Shown: positions 22,872 through 32,659 of the stretch, piece by piece
Position numbering within the stretch: the stretch's first letter is position 1
Layout of the letters: the number at the start of each line of letters is the position of its first letter
Assembly: GCA_025504975.1 (NCBI GenBank)
Contig: JANUWI010000001.1
Span: forward strand, 4,464,001 to 4,528,000
Length of the DNA stretch: 64,000 nt
Direction of reading: 5' to 3'
DNA from: Plenodomus lindquistii
Lineage: Eukaryota; Ascomycota; Dothideomycetes; Pleosporales; Leptosphaeriaceae
The notes under the pieces: model-generated
What the model saw: only the letters and a program-made list of their open reading frames with translations
What the model was told of the DNA's origin: nothing
The model's database searches: none
Program-made: the position numbers and the translations under genes

Positions 22872-22905
22872 GGCGAGCTTGCTCGCCTCTGGCGCGGAGC
22901 GCCGC
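22872..22905. repeat. Two GC-rich hairpins beside the inverted repeat
   Basis: GGCGAGC-TT-GCTCGCC and GGCGC-GGA-GCGCC lie directly left of the inverted repeat's left arm. Stem lengths are 7 and 5 bp. Function unknown. Confidence 0.7.
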
Positions 22906-22906
22906 G

Positions 22907-23241
22907 CTTGAGCTCAGTGAGTCGCCGGAAGGTAAGTATGAAAGGAAAAAGAAGAAAAGAAAGGAAAAGGTAAGTTTCAAGAACTGTTATTTTTATGCCC
23001 ACTGCTTAAACGTCAGCGAGCTCCGTTGTTCTTTTCCTTCACCCTCACCACCCCATATCCACATCACATGACCTGGTGCCTGGCAGATCCCCGGCAGCCA
23101 GATTCAGCTTCCGGAGTCCTCCCGCTTAGCGAGCTGACGTAAGCAGTGGGCATAAAAATAACAGTTCTTGAAACTTACCTTTTCCTTTCTTTTCTTCTTT
23201 TTCCTTTCATACTTACCTTCCGGCGACTCACTGAGCTCAAG
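22907..23241. repeat. Inverted repeat, ~109-bp arms
   Basis: Left arm 22907-23017 and right arm 23133-23241 are reverse complements: 102 bp match without a mismatch, then a 2-nt indel, then 7 more matching bases. The loop is 115 bp. Each arm holds a purine-rich tract of about 30 bases flanked by two GGTAAGT sequences. The outer ends are CTTGAGCTCAG and its complement. I see no clear target-site duplication. It could be a fold-back or MITE-like element or a local inverted duplication. Confidence 0.93.
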
Positions 23242-23415
23242 TTTTCAGTGGTCTGGTTGTTCTGCCTGCATTGCACAGCGCGGCGCGGGATGATCACGAG
23301 CTTCCTTCGGGAATCTCGGCGGGGCAATTTTTGCTGGTCTGCCTTTTGGGCGTCTTTCATTGATTTCTGTTGCCTTTGGGCTCAGGATTGAGGAAGGAAC
23401 TTGGCTTTGGCTTTT

Positions 23416-23468
23416 GATATGATGTGTCTTAAAGATAGCCTCCGGCTACCTCTCGAACACATCATATC
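23416..23468. repeat. Imperfect hairpin
   Basis: Perfect 12-bp outer stem (GATATGATGTGT with its complement) and a second inner stem around GATAGCC-TCC-GGCTACC. Inner mismatches are mostly C/T and A/G type. Confidence 0.8.
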
Positions 23469-23906
23469 GTAGAACTGAAGTGGACTTCCAGCAGGCCTTG
23501 GAGCTACAGGACAATACTGCTTCATGCTTTTGCTATCACAGAGTAGCATATAGTTAATTAGGCTCTCACTTGAATCAATTAGGCTCATATTTGAGCTCTC
23601 TTTATGTACTTGACACAACAAACAAGTTAAGCAATAGTAACTGGGACATAATCTTAGTTAAACTTTTATTGCTCTGGTTCTCTTCTTGCTACTGTATAGG
23701 CTCAGGCGCTGTGCTTCTGACGTGAGACGTGGACACGACAATACGAGCTCTCATCTGTATGTGATGTCGTGTAGTTGTAGGAATAAATGGCTCTACAAGT
23801 CGTCTCGCACCACATGTAAAAAGAGGAGCTTCTACATACCTATCTTAAACGTCTTGTGATGCGACCATCACAAGTTTACGTATCGTTAAACCCAATCATA
23901 ATCCTC

Positions 23907-24512
23907 TCAATCACCCGTGGCTTTGCTGTGCCCTACAGGATGCGCTGTGTCTGACCGAGCAACCTCTTCACCAACCTTTACTGCACCTTCATCATCTACC
24001 ACAACCTCCATTTTCTCCACATCTTCCTCTTCCGCTTCCTCGTCGCCGCCTTCCTTGTTACCTTCCGCTAATGCGCGATACTTCCTGCGACTCTTCTTCG
24101 CACTACTAGCCTTCTTCCTGCTCTTCTCCCTAGCCTTCACCCTCGTCCGCGCATCATCACCCAACTCCAACTCCTCCAACCGATCCTGCAATATCCTCCT
24201 CGCGCGCTTGCGATTCAACTCTCTACTCCGTGTGTCCTGGTATTTGACCACGATTCCAGTGGGGTGGTGGATGAGTTGGACAGCAGAGGACGTCTTGTTG
24301 ATCTTCTGACCGCCAGGCCCAGAGCCCTTGAGGAAGTTTTCTGTCATTTCAGAATCGAGGATCTGGCGGCGCGGTGGGAGCGGTGCAGCGTGTGTAGGAT
24401 GTGTGGTTGTGAATGCGCGGGCGTGGCTGTAGATGTGTGTGCAGGAGGGTCTGAGGGCGTTGGCGACGTCAAGGTAGCAGGCGACAGGGCGGAGACATCG
24501 TGCGGGCAACAT
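23907..24512 (-). CDS. Mitochondrial GGQ-domain peptide-release/ribosome-rescue factor
   Basis: Single exon, 201 residues, ATG at 24512. It has the class-I release factor catalytic core, GSGPGGQKINKTSSAVQLIH, where GGQ triggers hydrolysis of peptidyl-tRNA, followed by GIVVKYQDTRSRELNRKRAR. It lacks codon-recognition domains and is short, like human MTRFR (C12orf65) and yeast Rso55, which rescue stalled mitochondrial ribosomes. The first 45 residues are Arg/Ala/His-rich with almost no acid, which fits a mitochondrial presequence. The basic Lys/Arg stretch after the core is typical for ribosome docking; an acidic tail (EGGDEEAEEEDVEKMEVV) follows and is less usual. Confidence 0.92.
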   Translation of the reverse strand: MLPARCLRPVACYLDVANALRPSCTHIYSHARAFTTTHPTHAAPLPPRRQILDSEMTENFLKGSGPGGQKINKTSSAVQLIHHPTGIVVKYQDTRSRELNRKRARRILQDRLEELELGDDARTRVKAREKSRKKASSAKKSRRKYRALAEGNKEGGDEEAEEEDVEKMEVVVDDEGAVKVGEEVARSDTAHPVGHSKATGD

Positions 24513-24806
24513 CTAGACCTGCAGTATGCCGTGTATCTTCCTAGAACGTGATCATGCAGGAAGATAATAGCCTCGATCTCCAGCGCAGCGCGTCATCAAT
24601 TGTTCATTCCGGAGCGGTCCTCGCTCCGAAGCTTCTCGAGAATCCGAGTCGGTCCCTGAAATTGCGGCCAAATCCAGCACACCCCCGTCATTCCCGCGCC
24701 GAACAACCAATCTCAACACCGCAGATTGCGCTTCTCTCCAACACGCACACTCCCATACTCTCGTACACTCTCACACCCAACGACAATCGCGCACGGAAAC
24801 ACTTCC

Positions 24807-25359
24807 ATGCCCGATTCGACATCCATCGCGACCGTCATCCTCCTCAGCTCCGCCGCCGCGCTCCTCACCGCTGTCATGTTGTACCCAGCCGCGCTCCTCC
24901 GCTGGTTCCAGCGCAAACGCTACCAATACGAAGTCACATTCTCGCTATACATGTTGACGTCGACTGAAAAGTTCATCTTCAGTACGTGTTTACTACTCTC
25001 ACCCGTCTCGCTATCCCAATGCCATCAATACGCGCTCTGCCCCCTTGCCCATGCTCCCCGTAGGGAACCAAGGATGTGGTGCCAAAGTGAAAGTGGTGTG
25101 ACATGAATGCTAATGACGATGGTTAGACTCGGTACTCTTCCTCCTCCTCTCCCTCTTCATCATCGCCGCGAGCCTCTATCTCCCCGAACACCTGAGCATC
25201 ATTGCGAACCGCCTGGCATACTACTTCTCAGGCAACGAAGACAGTCTTGCGTCGAATGCGCAGAAACTGGATGCGCGGTCGCCGAATACGGCGGTCATGG
25301 GTGGGAATGCGCCTGGTTTTGGGCTGGCTGGGAATGGGCGGGGTTTCATGGAGCCGTAG
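24807..25359 (+). CDS. Serine palmitoyltransferase small-subunit-like membrane protein
   Basis: Two exons, 24807-24981 and 25127-25359 (145-nt intron, GTACGT...TTAG), give 135 residues. The spliced core YQYEVTFSLYMLTSTEKFIF joined to NSVLFLLLSL, then YLPEHLSIIANRLAYYF, aligns with the human SPTSSA/SPTSSB pattern (YQY...LYMLEPWER..FNS... and PQHI). Such subunits activate the Lcb1/Lcb2 enzyme that starts sphingolipid synthesis in the ER. Two hydrophobic segments are visible, one at the N-terminus (ATVILLSSAAALLTAVMLY) and one in the core; the N-terminal one is an addition relative to the animal proteins. The Gly-rich tail is cytosolic by guess. Confidence 0.78.
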
Positions 25360-26011
25360 AGACCTTTTTGAGAGGGAGCATAGACGAGATGAGGAGGGTA
25401 TTCTGGTGAAGGGGGATTGAGCGTTACGCATTTTTTTGGCATGAGCGATGAGGTTTTGGTTTGAAGCGCTGCAGAGGGATGGCGTTTTATGGCCTTGGAT
25501 TGGGGTTTTGGCGAATGGGCATAGATATTTCACGATAATCGTAATTACATGTACATGCTACGTTGCCCTCTGACTTATCACTAGGTAGCTTCTGTCAGCT
25601 TCTCTTGAAGCTACAGGGCCGTCCCATCGGTTCATGTGCCTTGAATGGCTTGTGGGCTCACATGACTCTATCACTTACTGGTCACATACTATCATCATGG
25701 TTGCAAGAGCCAGGTCTCATGAACACGATGTATGCTTGCTAGTGGCACCATAGAATGCAAAGCGAACGAGCGTAAAGAGCCTTGGTATTGAGTATATGTA
25801 TGTATAGAATATTGACACCGTAGCTTTCGACGGAAACAGGTCGAGTTGAGATCCGAGCAGAACGAAAACTTGCGAAGTGGAAGGAAACGACAGATACCTC
25901 CAGAGGGTATAAACATAGAAGTGCGACAAATCCAACAAACGCCCTTTAAACCATACGCAACCGCACATTGTCCGTACCCCAAAGCCTCTTGTTCATTGCC
26001 ATGACAGTATC
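25360..26011. other. Intergenic between convergent genes
   Basis: No gene. A short imperfect palindrome around AGCTTCTGTCAGCTTCTCTTGAAGCT sub-motifs at about 25585-25615 is the only structure seen. Confidence 0.4.
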
Positions 26012-26551
26012 TCATCTCCCAAACAAGGCATGAACAGCGCTCGTAAGCGCAGCAGTCGTATAATCGTTGATGGCCACAAGTGCAGGGAAATCCTGCATTG
26101 CGTTCGAATACGCCTGATTCGTAGAATTGTCGTCGGCCAGAAGCAATACCACCGGGACCTCCGCCACACAGTTGCTGCGTCTGATTTGCTTCGCCATGTC
26201 CCTTGCGAATCTGATCTGCTGTTCAAAGGCGTGGGCGCTGTAGCTCAAAACGTTTGATGTGACGCAGACTACAATCATGACAGCACCGGTCGTAGGTAGA
26301 AAGTCTGTGTGCATCTCCGTCATGCCGTTCTCCAAACGATACGGAACGTGGCGCACCCTCCGCGGCAGTGCTCGTCCAAGAGGTTCGAAAGGATCCATAT
26401 CTTTCGCTAGAGAGGTAGAGGTAGGGTGGGGCACGAATGGAGTGAAGAGAGTGATGATTTCGGCTTCATTCAGTCGTTGTAAACGTCTGAGAATCTCCGG
26501 TGGACAACGGACAACTTTCGTACCGCTAGGACCGGCGCGTTGATGTCCCAT
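26012..26551 (-). CDS. Unrecognised small protein
   Basis: Open frame with an ATG at 26551 giving 179 residues; the frame stays open further upstream to 26644 without another ATG. The pattern GAVMIVVCVTSNVLS, then a helix AHAFEQQIRFARDMAKQIRR, then VAEVPVVLLLADDNS alternates beta strand and helix in a way that recalls the last half of a small GTPase-like fold, but no P-loop or NKxD motif is present. I do not assign a function. Whether an upstream exon exists is open. Confidence 0.5.
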   Translation of the reverse strand: MGHQRAGPSGTKVVRCPPEILRRLQRLNEAEIITLFTPFVPHPTSTSLAKDMDPFEPLGRALPRRVRHVPYRLENGMTEMHTDFLPTTGAVMIVVCVTSNVLSYSAHAFEQQIRFARDMAKQIRRSNCVAEVPVVLLLADDNSTNQAYSNAMQDFPALVAINDYTTAALTSAVHALFGR

Positions 26552-28248
26552 AGTGAGGATGTTCGACGTTGATGGCAGAGACAGGACCACAAGATGGCGA
26601 ATTGATTGTACGAATATTGCAAAGTCCAGTTTACTTCGGTTCACAATCTGGTCCCGATGGTCGTATGGGTGACGCGAATTCTATACCGATGTGTAGATGA
26701 TCGGCACGAAATTGGTGCAGACACAATTCCCCCAATTTTGCTCTTCTGCTGTTGAATGCGACGGATGTATGCTCAAGAGAGGTCACCAACAACAGCTTTC
26801 ACAATAGCAGTAACGAAGCAATGTAAGATAGAAAAAAAGTAGTACTGACAGCTCGTCTGGAAATGGAAACAGCCAAAATATTGAACAAGGTGACAGCAGT
26901 GTCTGACTGCTTACCGAGAAGTACACGTTGATAGAATTGGGATACTGTGAAATTCAATGTGAAGCCTTTGACAGCAAGGTAGGTATATATCCTGGCACGA
27001 TGCGGCGCGGATCGTGATCTGCTGATGACGCCTGAACGTGCTGAAGCCTGTCAGCCAGACTACTGGAATTTCCAGAAGATTATGCTCGCACTTTCAATGT
27101 CGATGTTCAAGTCGTGCAACATTGAAGACGGGTATTGCCATCCAAATCTCGTGTGTGGTATAATAAACACGAGTAAGAATGACACGGCTCGAGTCGATCG
27201 GCAGTGCTTGGGCTGAACAGACGCCGGTCGCCGAAGTACAGCTAAAGTCGACCGGTTTTGCGGAAGGCAGGAGTGGCAGGTACCGTTTGATTTACTAATT
27301 GAACTGTGTTTGTCACTGAGAAGTAGAGACTGTGGGTAGAGGCATAGTTGAACCAGGTCACTTGGGAAAGTTGGCGGTTGGGGGCGGTACCCGTCATACT
27401 CCGATTGCTCAACATAGGTTCGGCGTAGCGAATGAACGATGAGAAAAAGGTCGGATGTACTTTTGAAAGTGTAGTCTATTGACTTCCTTCAGGCCTAGGC
27501 AACCGTCTCAAGTCAAGGGCTCCCTTGACCGGGCCGAAAGAAGCCATGGAGCGATAGAGTTCGACCACTGATATCTTGACGGCCTGTGAGTAGCCGCAGT
27601 ACGATCACAAACGGGTATCCGCCATATGTACCCCATCCTTCATGAGCTGCATGGTGTGCGGCGTACAGCACGTTTCGAGATAGCGCTGCAGATGGTGCCG
27701 TGGAACCATCTTTTGCTTAACGAGTCTGGCCAGTCAGAGGGTGGAATCAAATAGACTACCGATCGAAGCTTTCGTGTAACATCAAGGATTGAGTTTTCTG
27801 TGACAACAGTGGACAGCTGCAATGCAGGTTCCAGTGACCGAGGCGATCTGCGGGTGACTCTGCACGATGGATTGCATGACAGGCATGAACGAGCCGCGGG
27901 TGGTTAGGGCGGACAGCGCGCTTAGGTGCATGGAGAAGTGGACCGTGTATACAGCACGGCCGATCGGTGAGAGTTGGAAGTGTTGCTGAGGCCAAGTTGT
28001 CAGAATTCAATCGCAGCACAACAGATGGTACGAGGCATGGGGGAGGGACGTGGTGAAGCGTGGCCAGCTTGATCGCTCGCTTAACTAGCTCTAGCCTGGA
28101 CCAGGGGATGGGGAAGGCGCGTCCAGGACATCAACACACAGGCGACGCGCCGTCAGTACGCATTAAAGGCACCGTGACCGCTGACCACCGTCTTATATCG
28201 CGCATATGCCACTGCGAACGTGATGACTTCTGTTGCTGGTACATCTGC
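26552..28248. other. Gene-poor stretch, 1.7 kb
   Basis: Only short frames without domains on both strands. Contains the promoter of the CENP-I gene at its right end. No repeat or RNA gene recognised. Confidence 0.5.
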
Positions 28249-30769
28249 ATGGATGCCCTACGTCGCCGAATACGACTAATCGAGATCACAGAAGAGCCAC
28301 TCGCGCTGGACAGCGCGCTAGACCTGCTACATGAAGGTATAGTATGCAAGCGGTTACAAGACCGAGGTCAAGACTGACAATTTGCTGCAGCCTCCAGAAT
28401 ACCAGCGAAATCACGAACTGTGAAAGTGTCTGCTCTGGTTGATGTAATTTGCCGGCACGCATTGGACCATGGCCTAGATGAAGAACCCCTCCGAGACGTT
28501 GTACAGCTAGTATCGGTCAAGACAGCCTTGGATCAGTCCAGTGTGACCACGCTCATCAAAAACCTCTATCCTGCACAGCATGTCCCCAAGGATGTCATTG
28601 TTACCGTTGTGGGTGCGCTTGGTCAAGGCAAAGGCAAGCCAACTTTAGGTACTCAGGATAGCCTTGTCAAATGGCTCATCCTTGTACACGAGATCATTCA
28701 AGGTTCAAATGTTCTTTCCAGGCTTTACAGTGTCCTATTTGGAATGCTGGATATGATCAGCATCAGGTAAAGCATGATGTGGTCCAATCTATTCATAGCC
28801 AGCGCTAACCCAAGCAGGACTTCTCTATGCTATCTGCTGTCCCTGATCACCCGCAGAAAACATGTCAAGCCATTCAGAATCCAGCAACTGTAGGTCCAAA
28901 TAGGATGTTGTCCGCCCCCGGAGGTAGGACTGACCCGCATGCAGACTCGAGCTCTCTCGTGGACTTGGCAACGAACCTGCCTTACAAGGACTCCTCCGCG
29001 TGTACAAGGACTACTACCCCGATATAATCCTGGGAAGTACATCCACGAGCCGAAAATCGTTTACTCCGGTGGGTACCCGCCTGCTCGTGCAACACCACAT
29101 GCAGATCCGGCACCATCCCGCTATATCCCCGCTTCGTATCTGTCATACTGCTGAAGACCCCGCTGACTGTGTAGCAACCGGATGAAGAATGGCGAACTAG
29201 GATCGCGGCCGTAAAAGAGGCGAGTGTTACAGCGGAGGAGCACGCTGCTGATCGATACAACGGTTTCAAGGTGTCACGAAAGGGTCCTAGACGGGGCAAA
29301 TCGTCGGCTATCCCCGAAGTGCACACCTACCAAACGACCGAGGTCTGTGCATCCGTCATAATCATGCCGACCACTTCTGACTAGCGTCGGCAGACATCCG
29401 TGACGCTTGAGGGTATCGACAATGTTGAGGATTTCGTTGAGAGGCTGGACACCATCGAGCCGCCGGGGCAATTAGTCTCTCTTCTCACCGACCCACTTCT
29501 GCAAAAGTTCGTGGACCTGAAGCCAACGCCAATAACGACAGCGCGTATTGGATTATGGCTTGCGACATGTCTTGAAGACCAGTATGAGGGAGAACGAATA
29601 GGAAGTGGAGACCCGCAATACTTAGCCGAAGTACTGCAAGGGCTACTCCAGCATACTCAGTACACAAAGGTCAGTCTCTTTCGAGCATTACAAGTTCAGA
29701 GTACCAAGTTTTACAGACTCTGCATCCCATCGTCCTCGCTTTTCTAGGAGGGTATATACCTATATGGAATGGTGCGGACAACGTTGACACTGTTCTTGGA
29801 CTGCTGGCCTTTCTGCCTATCACCTCCTTCGGCGACGCGTACAATGCGTATATCGCGCCTGCAGAACAGTCTCTGTCAAGCCATGGCATTGCGGCATACA
29901 CCAAGATGATCGACTTCTACACTAGCGTACTACAACATCAAGTCTCGCAAGCATCAAGCCAACAGACTCGAAGCAACAACACAATCAAGCAAGTCGTCAA
30001 AGATCTTACAACCCACGTCGCCACTCTATCAACCTCCGTACTCCTCTCCACGCCCCATCGTCTCCGCAGTGCCCTCACATCCTCGGTCCTATCCTTCTAC
30101 GAGCTGCTCTCCTCATCTTCGCAATCGCAATCCAACGCCCAGCCCATGATACCCATCACTCTTCCCCCAACCCACCTAATCTATCTCCTCGCTGAGGACA
30201 CCTCCCTAACAACACTATCACGCATCTGCGGCATCCTCGGCGCGTACAAGAACGCTTTCGACGCCCACCCCAAGCCTATAAGCCGTTACTACCCGGAAGA
30301 AGTAACGAGCACTTTCAACACGTGTCTTCGGGACATGTACAATATCCTATGGGTATCCAAGGGCCTTTTCGCCGCAGAAGGCAAGTCTGTAGGGCTGTAT
30401 TGTGCGCCGGAATTGCGTTCGCAATTGCACGAGTATTTGCGTAGTATCGACCGGTCGTATACGATTGAGACGGCGTTTGGACTGTCGTACAATGCGTGGA
30501 CTTCCTCAGTATCTGCGGTGGTATGGCGGGCGCTTGAGAGTAGCCGGATTGAGCGGCAGGGCTTGGATGCGAGTCACATTAAACGTGACATTGGACCGAT
30601 CACCAAGGTCACGTTGGATCGGCTCAAGGAGGCGGGAGGTGTAAGTGTAGAGTGGGACGGACCAGATGGATACAAAGTCCATGTTCTGCGGTATTTGGAC
30701 GAGAGAGGGCTTGGTGGCATGAAGGACTTGATGTTCGCTATTGCTACGAACCTCAGAGGAAAGGCGTAG
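28249..30769 (+). CDS. mis6: Inner kinetochore protein Mis6/CENP-I (Ctf3)
   Basis: Seven exons: 28249-28336, 28391-28766, 28818-28889, 28945-29068, 29175-29342, 29394-29669 and 29717-30769, all in phase, giving 718 residues. The junction-spanning text ISIRTSLCYLLSLITRRKHV, then KPFRIQQLLELSRGLGNEPA and LLRVYKDYYPDIILG, is the most conserved part of the Mis6/CENP-I family. The protein is all-helical, part of the constitutive centromere network (Ctf19/CCAN) that links CENP-A chromatin to the outer kinetochore. No motif beyond the helical repeats is visible. The last 196 bases overlap the tail of a convergent gene. Confidence 0.92.
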
Positions 30770-32001
30770 AAGGTGAGATGTAACGCGCCGAGCGTGTATG
30801 TATTACATGTACATTGGGTATGACATGTTACTACTTTGTTGTTCCCCTCGTCGCTCTCTTGCAGATCATTCCCCATGACTTGAGTCCACAGCGGCTGATA
30901 TCTGTGAACAAATACACCAGACCAATGTACTGTGAGACCATGGTTTCTCCCTCGGCCACGACTAACCCAACTCACTTCGTCTGCCAGCTCTTGCAAGACC
31001 GCCAGCGCACCGGGTGTCTGTAGCCAAGGGGCCCAGCAATATTCGAAGAGCCTCTTCCTATCTAGGTCTTGGGGTGGCGGAAATTTCTTAGGGCCGTGTT
31101 TTTCCTTTACGAACTTGGTCCAAAATGCTGGGTCGATGTGGCCCCTCGTGTGGTCGAAAAGCTGTCGGATCTGTACTTCCATTGCCTCTATTTGTGAGGA
31201 GTCGTCATCCTGCTGGATGAGGTTGCGGTGGCGTGACACGGCATTGCCAACGCAATAGAAGCGTATTTCGTCTAGGACCTCACGAGGAACACGCGAACCA
31301 ACCTCCCGCGTGGCGCGTCGCATAGCCTGCAGGTCGAGTAACAAGCGCACCTTAACGAGCATGATGAAGAAGAACATGAAATTGTCCGGCCCGCGAGGAT
31401 ATATCAAGGAAGGCAGTTCTTCAAAAGCGTCCTCGTTGTCTAGGCTGAGCCATACGGGTGACTGCAGACCCCCTGCATGGTACTGTGGAATTACCGTCAC
31501 AAAACCTTTGCAATAGTCGTAGCATTCCTGGTCCATGTCCAGACACAATTGTATGCTCGGTGCAAGGTGTCGGAAGCCTAGGTCGACTTTACTATCATAG
31601 TGCTTTGTCAATTGGAAAGCCGCACCAAGGGCGTGCTTGAGAGCGGCGGGTGTGTTGAAACGTAAGAGTGTGTAGGCAACTGCACTCATGGCATGTTTTG
31701 TAGCTTTGTCGTAGATGAAGCTCTCGGTATTCACACGTTGGCCGGCTTCGATGAGGGATTTGACGAGAGCTTCCTTGGTGTCCATTCGTTCACGGAATAT
31801 TAACAGCGCTGTCATCCCAGCCTCGCATGCAGAGAGGTGGGTGCTGCCGTGCGAGACTTGGTGTGAGCGGCTGCAGTAAAAGGCCATTCCACAGGTATTG
31901 CAACAGTAGAGAACAGAGGTTTTGCAGCATCCAGGGTAGCAGCAGCCAGTAGCGAGACGCAGAGAGGCAGGCAACGCACTGCTGGAGGGCTGATTTGGCA
32001 T
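30574..32001 (-). CDS. MYND zinc-finger protein
   Basis: Single open frame of 475 residues, ATG at 32001. A MYND-type zinc finger occupies about residues 20-60, with Cys pairs in CCYPGC, LYCCNTCGMAFYC and a final H/C pair in HGSTHLSAC; MYND domains bind proline-rich partners. The rest is helical with no catalytic motif (no SET domain). The last 65 residues are encoded antisense to CENP-I coding sequence and look unlike a natural tail (many Ser, Pro, Leu), so the true C-terminus may be shorter through an unseen intron. Function unknown beyond the finger. Confidence 0.75.
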   Translation of the reverse strand: MPNQPSSSALPASLRLATGCCYPGCCKTSVLYCCNTCGMAFYCSRSHQVSHGSTHLSACEAGMTALLIFRERMDTKEALVKSLIEAGQRVNTESFIYDKATKHAMSAVAYTLLRFNTPAALKHALGAAFQLTKHYDSKVDLGFRHLAPSIQLCLDMDQECYDYCKGFVTVIPQYHAGGLQSPVWLSLDNEDAFEELPSLIYPRGPDNFMFFFIMLVKVRLLLDLQAMRRATREVGSRVPREVLDEIRFYCVGNAVSRHRNLIQQDDDSSQIEAMEVQIRQLFDHTRGHIDPAFWTKFVKEKHGPKKFPPPQDLDRKRLFEYCWAPWLQTPGALAVLQELADEVSWVSRGRGRNHGLTVHWSGVFVHRYQPLWTQVMGNDLQESDEGNNKVVTCHTQCTCNTYTLGALHLTFYAFPLRFVAIANIKSFMPPSPLSSKYRRTWTLYPSGPSHSTLTPPASLSRSNVTLVIGPMSRLM

Positions 32002-32213
32002 AGTATCCCAGGGTGGGGTCGAAACACCGCGACGAAGTGTGCAGGTGGGCTCTAATGCTGCTCGTATCAGATCTTCGATGAATGAACTGCATGAATTGCA
32101 TTGAGCTGGGTAGTAGGAAAGTTCATGGACATTTGGACACGCTCATTATGTCAGACATTGTCGTGTTACCTTGACGCCTGCGCGACGCGATCCTTCGCGC
32201 TGCAGCGCATGGG

Positions 32214-32219
32214 CACGTG
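32214..32219. promoter_or_regulatory. CACGTG box, distal
   Basis: E-box followed by T, 446 bp before the VTC start codon. Pho4 and its filamentous homologue NUC-1 bind CACGTG in phosphate-starvation promoters. Binding here is inference. Confidence 0.4.
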
Positions 32220-32460
32220 TAGAGGAGAAACCTTGGAAGCATCCAATCGTGGCCATGATAAGCCTCGTGGAAGCATGGCAATTCACTGAACAATTCGAAT
32301 CACCGTGCCTCTGATCTTGCAACTTGAGGGCGTGATTTCCAGCGCGACCTCGACGAGTGAGTGAGTGTCAATGCCATGTCAAACAGGCGTGATGCTAGTT
32401 GCCGCGGCTAGACTGCAAGTGGAGCAGCGCGGTGCTATGACGCTCAACGGGCAGGTGCGA

Positions 32461-32466
32461 CACGTG
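32461..32466. promoter_or_regulatory. CACGTG box, proximal
   Basis: Second E-box, 199 bp before the VTC start codon. See the distal box. Confidence 0.45.
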
Positions 32467-32659
32467 CTTGTCCATTGGCTGGGCATTGGCTGAGGATGAA
32501 AGTGAAAGCTCCCCACCAGGCAAGCACGCTTCGCAACAACCGCAGAGCTTTTTGGTGCAGTCGCTTCTTGTGTCGGACGGATTGTTACCGGAGCGATTGA
32601 CTGTGGTACAGCTTCCGAAATCCTGCAACACCTCTTGCTAAGCTGTGCATCCTGCGGCC

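Larger units (their letters stand above)
21168..23906. other. Gene-poor stretch, 2.7 kb
   Basis: No gene with a convincing frame on either strand. It is AT-richer than the flanks and contains a large inverted repeat, several short hairpins and scattered stops. I suspect old, decayed repeat DNA, but no transposase or reverse transcriptase motif can be read. Confidence 0.6.
32002..32659. other. Divergent promoter region of MYND and VTC genes
   Basis: No gene. Holds two CACGTG boxes (separate entries) and two ATTGG (inverted CCAAT) motifs near 32472-32492. Confidence 0.5.
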
